DNA of 64,000 bases from Candidatus Chloroploca asiatica (GCF_002532075.1 NZ_LYXE01000063.1:124001-188000); one strand, 5' to 3'. Positions 51,743-61,925 are shown, numbered from the stretch's first letter. Translations and numbers: made by a program. Notes: generated by a model from the sequence alone, not told the origin.

Positions 51743-52549
51743 ATGATGCCACGCTTGATGGTCATTCTGCTGATAAGTCTGCTAACCACTGGATGCAGCA
51801 ACCATGCGACGGATCAGCCAAGCATCACCGCGCTACCTACCTTCGAGGCAACGCTGACGCCAACGATGATTATGATGACCCCAACGATCGTCGGGACACC
51901 AACGCCAACAGCACGTGAACTGATGGCAACCACCCAGGCTGAAGAAGCCCGGATAGAGGCAACCACCCTTGCGGCGCAGCGGCAAGAGGTTGCGCAACAG
52001 GTCTTTCGTGACGATTTTGTCGATAATCGCAACGCCTGGTTTACCGGGGTGTTCAATGAGGTTGAAACAAATACCATCGAGGATGGCTTTTTCAAAATAG
52101 CCTGGACAGCCTCAGGGGCCTCGTACGAACTCTATGAGGTACGCGAGCTCAATAATTTCATTGCTGAACTCGACTGCCGCATTCACGAAGGTGATCGCAA
52201 GGGGAGCTGCAGCCTCGTTTTTGGGCATCAGGGTGAGTTGGGGTTTTACAAATACGAGCTCTTTGAGGATTACTACAGGCTCTTCATCATTCAGAGCAAT
52301 GCTGAGCCAGGGATCCTGGCCGAAGGCGATCCGTCATCGGTGATCAGCGCACCTGGGGAACTCAACCAGCTACGCATCATCCGTGAAGGCACCCGCATCC
52401 AAATTGAACTGAACAACGTCATGCTTGCCAGGGTCAACGATAACACCTACCCTGGCGGCAAAGTTGGCGTCTCGACCAACTCATACAGCGACGTTGACAA
52501 GGTCGAAGTCTGGTTGGATCGCTTTGCGATCTGGAGCTTGCCGGAGTAA
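51743..52549 (+). CDS. Lipoprotein with LamG/3-keto-disaccharide hydrolase-like domain
   Basis: 268 aa. Signal peptide with lipobox LLTTGCSN (Cys about residue 18) anchors it to the outer face of the membrane. A Thr/Pro-rich linker (about 25-60, TLTPTMIMMTPTIVGTPTPT) and a short helix precede a beta-sandwich domain (about 95-265: FRDDFVDNRNAWFTG, NFIAELDCRIHEGDRKGSC, LRIIREGTRIQIELN, GKVGVSTNSY), the pattern of concanavalin-like (DUF1080/LamG) domains that bind glycans. GAGG lies before the ATG pair; 51743 or 51746 may be used. Confidence 0.78.
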   Translation: MMPRLMVILLISLLTTGCSNHATDQPSITALPTFEATLTPTMIMMTPTIVGTPTPTARELMATTQAEEARIEATTLAAQRQEVAQQVFRDDFVDNRNAWFTGVFNEVETNTIEDGFFKIAWTASGASYELYEVRELNNFIAELDCRIHEGDRKGSCSLVFGHQGELGFYKYELFEDYYRLFIIQSNAEPGILAEGDPSSVISAPGELNQLRIIREGTRIQIELNNVMLARVNDNTYPGGKVGVSTNSYSDVDKVEVWLDRFAIWSLPE

Positions 52550-52554
52550 GTGTA

Positions 52555-52603
52555 GGTTCCTTCGCTAGAAAACCAGCATAACTGGCCTTGCGGCGAAGGA
52601 ACC
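52555..52603. terminator. Bidirectional terminator between lipoprotein gene and serA
   Basis: GGTTCCTTCGC (52555-52565) pairs over 11 bp with GCGAAGGAACC (52593-52603), with a partly paired inner loop. Lies between convergent genes. Confidence 0.7.
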
Positions 52604-52613
52604 ATGCGCAACC

Positions 52614-54191
52614 TTACAACACCACGCCAATGGCCCGCTGAATATCTTCTTCCTCTTCGATCTTCGCCAGCACCTCGGCTGAGGCTGGCTCATCGAGGGT
52701 CAAGACCATCATCGCCTGCTCGCGGGGCGCAAGGCGACCGACATACATACCCGAGATATTGACGTCACTGGTACCGAGCAACGTACCGACACGGCCGATC
52801 ATACCGGGGCGGTCACGGTGATAGGTAAAGAGCAGCGGACCGTTGGGCACAAAGTCAACAAAATAGCCATCAGCCTGAATGATATGTGACTCGCCGCGCA
52901 AGACACTGCCACTGAAACAATGGAGATTCTCTGCCGTCTGGACATTGACAACCAGCAGGCCAGTATAGCTCTGCGCATCAGGATCAGTACGCTCGGTGAG
53001 ACGCACACCGCGCTCGCGGGCGATGAGCGGCGCATTGACAGGCGTAATGCGCATGGGGCTATTGGCTTCAAGCAGACCTTGCAGCACCGCGAGGCGCACC
53101 GGGTGGGTATCTACTTCGGCCAGTTCACCGCGAAATTCGAGGTCATAGCTACGCACCGGATCAACAATCATCTGGGAGATCAGGCGCCCGAGTTGACGAC
53201 CAAGGGTCATATAGGGCTGCAAGACACCCCACGATTCAGGGGCCACAAACGGTGCATTGACGGCATAACGTGGCGTTTCGCCGCCAAGCGCAGCCGCAAC
53301 ACCCTCGGCGACCTCGCTTCCGGCAGAGATCTGGGCTTCGGCGGTTGACGCACCAATATGGGGCACCGTAATGATCTTGGGGTGATGGGTCACCAGCGCA
53401 TCAGGCGCGGGCGGCTCTTGACTAAACACATCAAGCGCAGCAGCGGTCAACTGGCCGCTATCAAGCGCTTCCATCAAAGCTGCCTCATCAACAATGCCAC
53501 CACGGCTAGCATTGATCAAACACGCCCCACGCTTCATGCGCGCAATACGGCTGGCATCAAAGAGATTGCGGGTTCCCTCAACAAGAGGAATATGCAACGA
53601 AACAACATCACTCCGGGCGAGCAGATCGTCCATCGAAACCAACTCGACCCCGATCTGCTCAGCGCGGTCAAGCGAGACCACCGGATCATAGGCAAGAATC
53701 GTCATCTCGAGGGCACGGGCACGGATGGCGACTTCGGAACCGATCCGCCCGAGGCCAACGAGGCCAAGCGTCTTGCCCCGAACTTCCCAACCGACGAACT
53801 TCGTCCGCTCCCACTTGCCACTCTGGAGAGAAGCGTGGGCCTGAGGAATCGAGCGGGCAAGGCTGATGAGCAAGCCTATCGCAAGCTCGGCCACGGCAAC
53901 ATTATTGGAGGCAGGCGCATTGACGACAATAATGCCATTGCGGGTAGCCGCCTCAACATCAATGTTATCGACACCGGTTCCAGCGCGCCCGATCACCTTC
54001 AACTGCTTGCCTGCCGCAATGACCTCGGCGGTCACTTTGGTGGCCGAACGCACGACCAGGGCATCATACTCGGCAACCTGCGCAAGCAGCGCTGCCTTAT
54101 CAAGATCGAGCTTAACATCAACCGCGCCCGCCCGCCTGAGAACGTCGAGGCCCTCAGCCGCAATCTTCTCTGTGACAAGAATCCGATCCAT
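52614..54191 (-). CDS. serA: D-3-phosphoglycerate dehydrogenase
   Basis: First enzyme of serine synthesis, 525 aa, long (type I) form. Substrate domain ILVTEKIAAEGLDVL, NAD motif LGLVGLGRIGSEVAIRA, catalytic Arg in INASRGGIVDEAAL, Glu in DVFSQEPP and His in VPHIGASTAEAQ. An allosteric-substrate-binding (ASB) domain covers about 315-445 and a C-terminal ACT domain about 450-525 (FTYHRDRPGMIGRVGTLLG) for serine feedback. ATG 54191 has GGAGA upstream. Confidence 0.95.
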   Translation of the reverse strand: MDRILVTEKIAAEGLDVLRRAGAVDVKLDLDKAALLAQVAEYDALVVRSATKVTAEVIAAGKQLKVIGRAGTGVDNIDVEAATRNGIIVVNAPASNNVAVAELAIGLLISLARSIPQAHASLQSGKWERTKFVGWEVRGKTLGLVGLGRIGSEVAIRARALEMTILAYDPVVSLDRAEQIGVELVSMDDLLARSDVVSLHIPLVEGTRNLFDASRIARMKRGACLINASRGGIVDEAALMEALDSGQLTAAALDVFSQEPPAPDALVTHHPKIITVPHIGASTAEAQISAGSEVAEGVAAALGGETPRYAVNAPFVAPESWGVLQPYMTLGRQLGRLISQMIVDPVRSYDLEFRGELAEVDTHPVRLAVLQGLLEANSPMRITPVNAPLIARERGVRLTERTDPDAQSYTGLLVVNVQTAENLHCFSGSVLRGESHIIQADGYFVDFVPNGPLLFTYHRDRPGMIGRVGTLLGTSDVNISGMYVGRLAPREQAMMVLTLDEPASAEVLAKIEEEEDIQRAIGVVL

Positions 54192-54293
54192 GAAAACATT
54201 CTCCAGCTATAGACATCAGCCAACACGAAAGAGGCCGATGCGCAAATCAGCCCACACTTTATCATACCAGAGCGAGTTTCAAGCAGAGTAATA

Positions 54294-54321
54294 CCGCTGG
54301 ATGCCCGCGTGCGCGGGCATG
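54294..54321. repeat. REP-like palindromic repeat, second copy
   Basis: A 28-bp exact copy of 48714-48741, with the palindrome ATGCCCGCGTGCGCGGGCAT at 54301-54320. It lies just after the stop of the isomerase gene on the minus strand and may act as its terminator. Confidence 0.8.
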
Positions 54322-54327
54322 CCAAGG

Positions 54328-54903
54328 TTAGCCCTGCGCACGATGCAAGCGCTGTTCAAGCTCTTCGCAGATCGCGTGAAGGAGCAGACCGTGGACTTCC
54401 TGGATGCGGGCGCTGTTGTCGCTCGGCACCACGAGGCTATGATCGGCGAGGTTCAGTGCCAAACCGCCATCTTTGCCAAGCAGGGCAAACGTGATGAGAC
54501 CCGCCTCACGGGCCGCATGTAGCGCGGCCAGAAGATTGGGCGAACCACCAGAGGTACTGAAGATAACCAGCAGATCGCCGGGCCGGCCAAGCGCCTGGAT
54601 CTGACGGGCAAAGACCTGTTCGTAACCAAAATCATTGGCGATGCAGGTCAGCGCCCCAACATCGGTATTGAGGCAAATCCCAGCGAGCGGGCGGCGATCG
54701 CTCCGATAGCGCCCGACCAGTTCCTCGGCAAGATGGATCGCATCAGCGGCACTGCCACCATTGCCACACGTAAAGAGCGTCTGCCCGGCCAACACCGCCT
54801 CGGCAATGCGCTCAACGAACGCATCGACCGCCGCTGACTGCGCCGCAAAACGCTGGAGCACGGCAACGAGTTCATCGCATTGATCAGTAAAAGAGCTATG
54901 CAT
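54328..54903 (-). CDS. gmhA: Phosphoheptose isomerase-like SIS-domain protein
   Basis: 191 aa. GmhA converts sedoheptulose 7-phosphate to D-glycero-manno-heptose 7-phosphate. The SIS signature LFTCGNGGSAADAIHLAEEL, LNTDVGALTCIANDFGYEQVF, LLVIFSTSGGSPNLLAAL and the C-terminal QEVHGLLLHAICEELEQ are as in GmhA. ATG 54903 best fits the family's N-terminus; ATGs at 54918 and 54945 are in frame and none has a good ribosome-binding site. Chloroflexota lack LPS, so heptose probably goes to envelope glycans; a DiaA-like role is also possible. Confidence 0.8.
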   Translation of the reverse strand: MHSSFTDQCDELVAVLQRFAAQSAAVDAFVERIAEAVLAGQTLFTCGNGGSAADAIHLAEELVGRYRSDRRPLAGICLNTDVGALTCIANDFGYEQVFARQIQALGRPGDLLVIFSTSGGSPNLLAALHAAREAGLITFALLGKDGGLALNLADHSLVVPSDNSARIQEVHGLLLHAICEELEQRLHRAQG

Positions 54904-54986
54904 CACAAGAGTAACCATACTATACGGCGGCAAAATCTTTGGCATTGTAGCATACGTTCAAGCCAGCCACGATAGTAGTGCCAACT

Positions 54987-56318
54987 TCAGTCGGCCGCAG
55001 CAAGCGCCAACCCCGAAGCTACGCCCGTAAAAACATCCATCTCCTGGAGACGGTCGGCCCCGAATTTGTTGGCAAGCATTTTGACAAAGCGCGGCACGCG
55101 TGACGAGCCGCCGGTACGCAAGACGACATCAATATCGTCGGGCAAGAGATCGGCAGCGGCAAGCGCCCGATCAATGCACTGCTCAACAGCCCGCACATCA
55201 GGGCCAATCAGGCGGTCAAAATCCCAGCGTGGAATCACTTCATCAAAGGCAATCTCGCCCATGTGCATACCGAGCACCGTCTCGCGGGCCTCACTGAGCC
55301 GCACCTTGGCAGCTTCGACGGCCTCGTAGAGGGGCAAACCATAATTCTGGCGCACAAGCGAGCGGAGCGCACGCAATTCGCGTGGGCGGTCGCCAATTGC
55401 AATGGCCTCATCAATAATCTCAAGATAGTGGGGTTGAGTGAGATCGATGATCTGCTGCCACTCGCAGAGATGATCGAGCACATGGGTCGGGAAGGGCAAG
55501 CGACGAGAACCGAGGGTGGCACCTTCGCCAAAATGGGGCAAGAGGCGACCCATCACCAGGCGCTGATCAAGCAGATCGCCGCCCACGGGCACCCCATCGA
55601 TCGCCAGAATCTGCCGACTACCGGAACCATCGAGGCGCATCACCGTGACATCAAGCGTACCGCCGCCAAAGTCAAAGACAAGCACATGCTCGGCGCGTCG
55701 GACAGTACGGGCATACGCCAGGGCCGCAGCCGTCGGTTCTTCGAGAAAGGTCACCTCGGGCAAACCGGCGAGCTTGCAGGCAGCCTGCATACGTTGAAAC
55801 GCAAGTTCATTGCTAGCCGGATCGAGGCTATAGAAGACCGGACGCCCAATCACCATGCTGGTCACCTGGGTACCCAGCGCAGCCTCGGCCCGTTCAAGGA
55901 TCATCCGTAGGGCAATCGCGATCAATTCCTCGAGCGTATACAAGGTACCAAACACATTGGTACGCGAAAAACTGCGGTCGCGCAGCCCTGTCTTGAGCGA
56001 TTGAAAGAGCCGCCCCGGTGCATTCGCATCAACTTTCACATACAGGGCCTGTTGAATCGTCCCAAAATCAGCGAAGGTTACCTCGGCATCGCCAATATAC
56101 TTCCATTCATACTCAACTTCGCGCCCAACATTGCCCTCGGTAAACCGATTGATCGCCTCACGACCAAGATAGGCAGCCCCTTCGCGAGTCATAAAGAGCG
56201 TTGAGCGCAGAATGCCTGGATTGGCATTCACCGGATCAAGTGGCAAGAGCCGAACCTGACTGCCATCATAGATGGCTGCGCTCGAATTTGTTGTCCCAAA
56301 ATCCAGCCCGATACGCAT
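54987..56318 (-). CDS. Hsp70-like (YegD-type) chaperone
   Basis: 443-aa protein of the actin/Hsp70 ATPase fold without the C-terminal substrate-binding domain and lid of DnaK. Phosphate 1 motif RIGLDFGTTNSSAAIYDG, FLEEPTAAALAYARTV, phosphate 2 VLVFDFGGGTLDVTVMRL and adenosine motif VVLRTGGSSRVPRFVKML are intact. This architecture is the YegD family. GAGGAGA precedes ATG 56318. No partner gene is obvious; the isomerase gene follows in the same direction. Confidence 0.9.
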   Translation of the reverse strand: MRIGLDFGTTNSSAAIYDGSQVRLLPLDPVNANPGILRSTLFMTREGAAYLGREAINRFTEGNVGREVEYEWKYIGDAEVTFADFGTIQQALYVKVDANAPGRLFQSLKTGLRDRSFSRTNVFGTLYTLEELIAIALRMILERAEAALGTQVTSMVIGRPVFYSLDPASNELAFQRMQAACKLAGLPEVTFLEEPTAAALAYARTVRRAEHVLVFDFGGGTLDVTVMRLDGSGSRQILAIDGVPVGGDLLDQRLVMGRLLPHFGEGATLGSRRLPFPTHVLDHLCEWQQIIDLTQPHYLEIIDEAIAIGDRPRELRALRSLVRQNYGLPLYEAVEAAKVRLSEARETVLGMHMGEIAFDEVIPRWDFDRLIGPDVRAVEQCIDRALAAADLLPDDIDVVLRTGGSSRVPRFVKMLANKFGADRLQEMDVFTGVASGLALAAAD

Positions 56319-56502
56319 TGCATTCTCCTCATCATGCGAGGGGTACCAGACGAAGGATACCTGACAGGAAAGAGGGTGTCAATGCGACGATCGACTGAAG
56401 TACGAGTGCATATCCTGCAACAGACTGATGCAAACGAACGTCAGATCAGGCATAATGAGAAAAGTTTGCACATAGCAACCGCGACAAGATTCATGTGGGT
56501 GG

Positions 56503-56519
56503 GTAGGGCAAGGCCCTAC
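56503..56519 (+). other. Small hairpin before the adaptor gene
   Basis: GTAGGGC (56503-56509) pairs with GCCCTAC (56513-56519) around AAG, about 20 bases before ATG 56540. AAGGAG (56524-56529) follows as the ribosome-binding site. The rest of 56319-56539 shows a CATAAT box but no convincing -35. Confidence 0.5.
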
Positions 56520-56539
56520 AACGCAAGGAGTTATCAACG

Positions 56540-58345
56540 ATGGCTGCAACAGCCACACCTCAGAAACGCAACCGCAATGGACGGCGCTGGATCATTGGAC
56601 TCGTCGTCATCGTGTTGGGCATTGCTGCGCTAACTGGCGTGGTCATGACCTTCCTGAATCAAGGGGCCACACCCGGCACCTTGCCTGCGGGTTGGCAGGA
56701 AGTCGAAGTTACCAGCGGAAGCATCACATCGTCGGTACGCGCCACAGGAAATGTCGAGCCACAGGCCGAGGCGCAGGTACGGTTTGAAACCAGTGGCACC
56801 GTCACCGAAATCATGGTGCAACCTGGTGACGTTATTGAAGCCGGTCAGCCCCTTGCCCGCATTGACACGACTACGCTTGAGTTGCGCGTACAGCAGGCCC
56901 AGGCGGATCTTACGCAGGCCCAGGCGGATCTTGAAGCCCTGCTGGCGGGTTCGACGGAAGAAGAACTTGCCGAGGCAAACGCACGCGTCGAGCAGGCACG
57001 GCGCCAGTATGCCCAAGCGGCAGGAAGTGTCAGTGCAGCTGACGTGAGCGCAGCCCGTGCCGAGCTTGAGAGTGCTCAGGCCCGGCTGGCCCGGCTGGAA
57101 GCAGGCCCCGCGACCGACGAACTGGCAAGCGCCAACGAACGGGTGCAGAGTGCCCAGACGAATCTCGCCAACGCACGCACAAATCTGAGTGCAGCAAAAG
57201 AACGCGCCCGCAACGATCTGGAAACACGCGCCAACGCCTTGCGCAACGTCCAGGATGAGTATAGCCGGATCTACTGGGAAAACCGTGAACTTGAACGCTT
57301 GCCAACGGATCTCCCCCAAGAGCGGCGCGATCGCGAAGAGCAAGCGGCACGCAATGTGACTGATGCCGAAACAGCCTTGCGCAATGCCCAGACGGCCTAC
57401 GAACAGGCGCAACAAGAAGAGATTAACAGCCTTGCCGCCCGCGAAGCCGAGTTGAACAGTGCCATCGCAGCGCGTGATCGCCTGCTCCGTGGCACTGAAA
57501 CCGAGACCATCGCCGAGGCTCGCGCCGCCGTGCAACGTGCCCGCGCTCGCCTTGATCAATTGACCGGGGCGCAACGCCAGAGTGAGCTCGCGACCCAACA
57601 ATCGGGTATCGAAATTGCGCAGGCGTCACTCGATCGTCTGCTTGCCGAGCCGAGCAGCGCCGCCCTCACCGCTCGCGAAGCCGGATTGATCCGCGCCGAA
57701 GTGGCCCTCAAGAGTGCCCAGCGTGACCTGGGTCAAGGCACCCTGGTGGCCCCCTTTGCGGCGACGGTTGCCCGCGTTGATATGCGCGTAGGTGAACCTG
57801 CCGACGCATCAGCCGTGATTGCCCTAGCCGATCTGAGCAGCTTTCACGTCGATTTGCCCGTCGATGAACTCGATATCGCCGAAGTGCAGCTTGAGCAGCG
57901 GGCAACGATTGAACTCGATGCCCTACCTGGTGCACGGCTCGGCGGCGTTGTAACGGCGATTGCCCCGCTCGCCACACGTAGCGAAACGGGAACCACGACC
58001 TACGAAGTCACGGTCACCTTTGACGAGGAGAGCCCGGGCGTACGGTCTGGGATGACGGCGGTCGTCGCGATCATTACCGAGGAAAAAGAGGATGTTGTCC
58101 TTGTGCCACGACGTGCGGTGCGTGCCGAGGGCGGGCAGAGCTTTGTCCTGGTGCCCAATCCTGCGCTTGTGCCGCAACCAGCGATACCGGGGCAACCTGC
58201 AGCGCTACCTGGTGATCGCCGACCGGTGACCATTGGCCTAAGCAGCAGTGAGTTTGTTGAAATCGTTGAGGGGATTACCCCGGGAGAGCGCGTCCTGGTA
58301 CAGGATGTGGTGAGCACCTTCAATCCAGCTGGCCCGCCGAATTAA
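56540..58345 (+). CDS. MacA/HlyD-type membrane fusion protein with long coiled coil
   Basis: 601-aa periplasmic/extracytoplasmic adaptor. TM helix about residues 15-37, then a barrel-sandwich lipoyl half ([38 protein letters not shown]), a very long coiled coil (about 110-400, repeated [27 protein letters not shown]-like heptads), the second lipoyl half ([20 protein letters not shown]) and a C-terminal membrane-proximal domain ([20 protein letters not shown]). Head of a MacAB/YknXYZ-like exporter. In a monoderm the adaptor links the permease to the wall or exterior. ATG 56540 follows AAGGAG. Confidence 0.92.
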   Translation: MAATATPQKRNRNGRRWIIGLVVIVLGIAALTGVVMTFLNQGATPGTLPAGWQEVEVTSGSITSSVRATGNVEPQAEAQVRFETSGTVTEIMVQPGDVIEAGQPLARIDTTTLELRVQQAQADLTQAQADLEALLAGSTEEELAEANARVEQARRQYAQAAGSVSAADVSAARAELESAQARLARLEAGPATDELASANERVQSAQTNLANARTNLSAAKERARNDLETRANALRNVQDEYSRIYWENRELERLPTDLPQERRDREEQAARNVTDAETALRNAQTAYEQAQQEEINSLAAREAELNSAIAARDRLLRGTETETIAEARAAVQRARARLDQLTGAQRQSELATQQSGIEIAQASLDRLLAEPSSAALTAREAGLIRAEVALKSAQRDLGQGTLVAPFAATVARVDMRVGEPADASAVIALADLSSFHVDLPVDELDIAEVQLEQRATIELDALPGARLGGVVTAIAPLATRSETGTTTYEVTVTFDEESPGVRSGMTAVVAIITEEKEDVVLVPRRAVRAEGGQSFVLVPNPALVPQPAIPGQPAALPGDRRPVTIGLSSSEFVEIVEGITPGERVLVQDVVSTFNPAGPPN

Positions 58346-58382
58346 GTCGCTGAGCGCGCGGGCGGGCCGCTCGCGTGCTCAG
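58331..58382 (+). other. Alternative hairpins after the adaptor gene
   Basis: GGCCCGCC (58331-58338) can pair with GGCGGGCC (58361-58368), or CTGAGC (58350-58355) with GCTCAG (58377-58382). The two stems interlock and exclude each other. The first starts inside the coding end. Confidence 0.45.
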
Positions 58383-58420
58383 GAGGTCAACAAACTTCGT
58401 TCACAACCTACGAATTATCC

Positions 58421-58451
58421 TGACTCTTGTGCTTGCTGGCAACAAGAGTCA
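58421..58451 (+). other. Hairpin just upstream of the ATPase ribosome-binding site
   Basis: TGACTCTTGT (58421-58430) pairs over 10 bp with ACAAGAGTCA (58442-58451). It ends three bases before AGGAAG, the ribosome-binding site for ATG 58467, so it could modulate ATPase translation relative to the adaptor. Confidence 0.55.
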
Positions 58452-58466
58452 ACAGGAAGCGATGCC

Positions 58467-59225
58467 ATGACTGATTTGATTGTCGTCAAGAACCTCACCA
58501 AAGTGTACCGTATGGGTGATGTCGAGGTTCACGCCCTGCGTGGGGTTTCACTGACCATTCGTGAGGGTGAGATGGTCGCCATTATGGGGCCATCGGGCAG
58601 TGGCAAAAGTACCCTGATGAATATCATTGGCTGCCTTGACCAGCCGAGCGATGGCGAATACTACCTCGACGGGGTCAGCGTGGCAGATCTCAACGACAAC
58701 CAGTTAGCCGAGATCCGCAACCAGAAGATCGGCTTTGTCTTTCAGCAGTATATGCTGCTACAACGCACAACCGCGCTGCGCAACGTTGAACTGCCGATGC
58801 TCTATGGCGGCAAAGGGGGCAGTCGCCACGAACGCGCCATGGCGGCCCTGGCAGCCGTCGGCATGGACGAACGCATGCACCACAAACCCAACGAGCTCTC
58901 GGGTGGGCAACAGCAACGTGTGGCAATTGCCCGTGCCCTCGTCAACGAACCGCGCATTATCATGGCCGACGAACCCACAGGGGCCCTCGACACCCGCACC
59001 GGCGAAGAGATTATGGGCATTTTTCAAAAACTCAACCGCGATCAGGGCATTACGGTGATCCTCGTCACCCATGAACACGATGTTGCCCAACACGCCGCAC
59101 GCATTATTAGCGTGCGCGACGGGGTTATTGCCGGCGACGAACCCGTACAAGGTCGCATTCTCGCAGGGACCCCGGTCGCTGCGATTGGAACCGAGGCCGA
59201 AGCAATGGATGAGGTCGCATCGTGA
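58467..59225 (+). CDS. MacB/LolD-type ABC ATP-binding protein
   Basis: 252-aa ATPase of the MacB/LolD/FtsE branch. Walker [18 protein letters not shown]-loop [13 protein letters not shown], signature [15 protein letters not shown], Walker [13 protein letters not shown] and switch His in [16 protein letters not shown]. The C-terminal 25 residues extend past the usual end. It ends overlapping the permease start as GTGA. Confidence 0.95.
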   Translation: MTDLIVVKNLTKVYRMGDVEVHALRGVSLTIREGEMVAIMGPSGSGKSTLMNIIGCLDQPSDGEYYLDGVSVADLNDNQLAEIRNQKIGFVFQQYMLLQRTTALRNVELPMLYGGKGGSRHERAMAALAAVGMDERMHHKPNELSGGQQQRVAIARALVNEPRIIMADEPTGALDTRTGEEIMGIFQKLNRDQGITVILVTHEHDVAQHAARIISVRDGVIAGDEPVQGRILAGTPVAAIGTEAEAMDEVAS

Positions 59226-60475
59226 ATCTGATCGAATCCTTTCGCATCGCCCTGCAGGCTCTGCTCAGCAACAAACTCCGGGCCTTGTTGACGATGCTCG
59301 GCATCATTATTGGCGTTGGGGCTGTCATTGGCATGTTGGCGATGGGCAACGGGTTTCAGGGCTTTCTGAATAGTCAGTTTGCGCAACTTGGGGCGGGTAA
59401 CTTCTATGTAGCCCCCTTTATTGATAGCAACCGGATTGATGTGCTCACCTCGGCACGCTTGACGGCGAGTGATGCACGGGCCATCATGCAACCAGGCCGC
59501 GCCCCGGCAGTCAGCCAGGTTGCGATCGAGTTCAGTGGTAACGCCCAGGTAAGTGCCGGCGGTCAGCGGCGCACCTACAGCGTGCGAGCGGTCAACCCCG
59601 AGTGGTTCGAAGTGACCCCTCAGGATCTCGGGCCGGGCCGTCTCTTCACGAGCGACGAGAACCAGGATCGCGCACGGGTCGCCGTGCTTGGCAGCATTGT
59701 GGCTGAACGCATGTTTGGTGATATCAATAGTGCGGTTGGTCAGCGGCTCGATCTCAATGGCGTCGGCTTCGATGTGATCGGTGTTTTGACGACCCCTGAA
59801 GGCACCTTCAGTATCGGGGCCGATCCTGCCGAAGCGATCTTCATTCCCTATCATACTGGGGTCGCCCGACTCTATCGGAATCAGGTCAATGATCGTATTG
59901 ACGTTTCAATTATCACGATCAAAGCCCGGAGTGTGAATGAGGTTGATGAGGCGATTCGTCAGGTGACCGCGATTCTGCGCGAGCAGCACCGTCTGACCTA
60001 TCAAGATAATGATTTTTCGATCATCAACCCCGAACAGATCGCCGCCCAACTCAATAGCGTGATCGGAGCCTTCAACTCTTTTCTCGGGCTCGTGGCCGGT
60101 ATTTCGCTCGTCGTTGGGGGTATTGGGATTATGAATATCATGCTCGTCAGTGTGACTGAACGCACGCGTGAGATTGGGCTTCGTCGTGCTGTTGGAGCGA
60201 AACAGCGTGATATTCTTTGGCAATTTTTGATCGAGGCGTTGGTGCTTTGTCTGATCGGAGCAGCAATAGGCACAGTCTTAGGCTATGGGCTCTCGTTCAT
60301 CGGAACCTTTGTCCTGGTTAGTCTGTTCAATGCCGAAGGCGCTGAAGCTACGGTCAATATGAGCAATATCATGCTGGCAAGCAGCATTGCAGCCATCATC
60401 GGCATTATCTTTGGCTTCTTTCCGGCTCTCCAGGCCTCCCGTCTGAACCCGATTGAAGCCCTTCGTACCGAATAG
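59222..60475 (+). CDS. MacB-like ABC permease, first
   Basis: 417 aa, FtsX/MacB type: TM helix about 18-42 ([20 protein letters not shown]), a large extracytoplasmic MacB_PCD domain (about 45-270), then three TM helices (about 280-305, 335-360, 375-400) with the conserved [20 protein letters not shown]-type motif (residues given as [20 protein letters not shown]) and the C-terminal [17 protein letters not shown] 59222 overlaps the ATPase stop. The second permease 5 bp downstream is its homologue. Confidence 0.93.
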   Translation: MNLIESFRIALQALLSNKLRALLTMLGIIIGVGAVIGMLAMGNGFQGFLNSQFAQLGAGNFYVAPFIDSNRIDVLTSARLTASDARAIMQPGRAPAVSQVAIEFSGNAQVSAGGQRRTYSVRAVNPEWFEVTPQDLGPGRLFTSDENQDRARVAVLGSIVAERMFGDINSAVGQRLDLNGVGFDVIGVLTTPEGTFSIGADPAEAIFIPYHTGVARLYRNQVNDRIDVSIITIKARSVNEVDEAIRQVTAILREQHRLTYQDNDFSIINPEQIAAQLNSVIGAFNSFLGLVAGISLVVGGIGIMNIMLVSVTERTREIGLRRAVGAKQRDILWQFLIEALVLCLIGAAIGTVLGYGLSFIGTFVLVSLFNAEGAEATVNMSNIMLASSIAAIIGIIFGFFPALQASRLNPIEALRTE

Positions 60476-60480
60476 AGACT

Positions 60481-61746
60481 ATGGCGCTTTTAGAATCCTT
60501 TCGCATTGCCTGGGGCGCAATGCTTACCCACAAACTACGTTCGTTGTTGACGATGCTTGGCATCATTATCGGTGTCGGAGCAGTAGTCGGCATGCTCGCG
60601 ATTGGCGAAGGCTACGCTCGCTACATTGATGCCGAGTTCAATTCGCTTGGGGTTGGCACATTTTATGTCAATCCATCAGTCGACCGCGACGCCGACGACG
60701 AGACGCTGAGGCCACAGTTGACCGCGGCCAACGCTGCGGCGCTGATGGAGCCGGGACGAGCACCAGCGATCGATCTGGTGGTAATCGAACTGAACCGGAA
60801 CGGGGTTGTGAGTGCGGGAGGTGAACGCTTCCTCTTTGGGGTCAAAGGGGTGACACCCGGATTCTTTACCATCGGTGCCCAAGAACTTGGTGATGGGCGT
60901 TACTTTACCGACGAGGAAGATCTCGCTAGCGCACGAGTTGCCGTCATCGGGCAAAATGTCGCCACCACGCTCTTTGGAGGCATTGAAGGGTCGGTCGGCC
61001 AACGCATCACCGTCAACGGGGTACAATTCGAGGTCATCGGGGTCTCGGTCGCGCAACAGAGCCAGATCTCTGGCGCGTTCGGACGGTTCAGTGACCCAGG
61101 TGAGCAGGTCTATCTGCCATATCGCACCGCCCGTGACCGGCTCTTCCGCAACGACGTCACAACACGGGTTGATGTCTCGAGCCTGACGGTACGCGCACGT
61201 GATGTCGATCTGATTGATGAAGCGATCCGGCAGGTGACCGAAGTGTTGCGCGAAGAGCATCGGCTGACCTACCAGGCCAACGATTTTCGAATCACCAATC
61301 CCGCGCAACTCTCGGCGCAGTTTCAAGCGATCACCGTGGGCTTCAGTGCTTTTCTGGGCACCATCGGGGGGATCTCGCTGCTTGTTGGAGGCATTGGCAT
61401 CATGAATATTATGCTCGTCAGTGTCGCCCAGCGCACCCGCGAAATCGGCCTGCGCAAGGCAGTCGGGGCCAAACGACGTGATATCCTGCTCCAATTCTTG
61501 ATCGAAGCCCTGGTACTCTGCCTCGCCGGTGGCGCAATCGGGATCGGCCTGGGGTATCTGCTCTCGTTCGGGGGAACCTTTGTACTCTACGCGATTTCGC
61601 AAGACCCCAATATCCGTGCCAGTGTCTCGCTCTTCTCGATCATCCTGGCGACTTCCATCTCGGCGAGCATCGGGATCTTTTTCGGACTTTTCCCAGCGAT
61701 CCGTGCGGCGCGGCTTGACCCAATCCGTGCCCTGCGCAATGAGTGA
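60481..61746 (+). CDS. MacB-like ABC permease, second
   Basis: 421 aa, same plan as its neighbour: N-terminal TM ([20 protein letters not shown]), MacB_PCD exodomain with its own divergent sequence (SPSVDRDADDETLRPQ region), [20 protein letters not shown], two further TM helices and IRAARLDPIRALRNE. It is clearly a duplicate of the first permease, sharing about half of residues by eye in the TM parts and less in the exodomain. Together they probably form a heterodimer. Ends at a terminator. Confidence 0.93.
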   Translation: MALLESFRIAWGAMLTHKLRSLLTMLGIIIGVGAVVGMLAIGEGYARYIDAEFNSLGVGTFYVNPSVDRDADDETLRPQLTAANAAALMEPGRAPAIDLVVIELNRNGVVSAGGERFLFGVKGVTPGFFTIGAQELGDGRYFTDEEDLASARVAVIGQNVATTLFGGIEGSVGQRITVNGVQFEVIGVSVAQQSQISGAFGRFSDPGEQVYLPYRTARDRLFRNDVTTRVDVSSLTVRARDVDLIDEAIRQVTEVLREEHRLTYQANDFRITNPAQLSAQFQAITVGFSAFLGTIGGISLLVGGIGIMNIMLVSVAQRTREIGLRKAVGAKRRDILLQFLIEALVLCLAGGAIGIGLGYLLSFGGTFVLYAISQDPNIRASVSLFSIILATSISASIGIFFGLFPAIRAARLDPIRALRNE

Positions 61747-61747
61747 A

Positions 61748-61793
61748 GAAGATGCCATCGCCCTCTTCCAAGGCCTAGGGCGATGGCATCTTC
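61748..61793 (+). terminator. Terminator of the MacAB-like operon
   Basis: GAAGATGCCATCGCCCT (61748-61764) pairs over 17 bp with 61777-61793. The left arm starts right after the stop codon. A direct copy of the 24 bases 61751-61774 recurs at 61902-61925. Confidence 0.8.
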
Positions 61794-61810
61794 CGTGTAT
61801 GCACCCGCAC

Positions 61811-61925
61811 GGGCACCCGCAAGGGGTGCCCCTACACCGGATGCGGCCCCGCCCCGGTACGGGCACCCCTTGCGGGTGCCCCGTTGTATCCGATTTCGTA
61901 TGATGCCATCGCCCTCTTCCAAGGC
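61811..61925. repeat. Inverted GGGCACCC repeats and a 24-bp direct repeat
   Basis: GGGCACCCGCAAGGGGTGCC starting at 61811 occurs again in reverse orientation at 61861-61882, each copy being itself near-palindromic; together they form a long stem. A 24-bp direct repeat of 61751-61774 follows at 61902-61925, so the block is bracketed by the same sequence. It resembles a small insertion of a dispersed repeat flanked by a duplicated terminator arm. No gene in 61794-62052. Confidence 0.75.
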
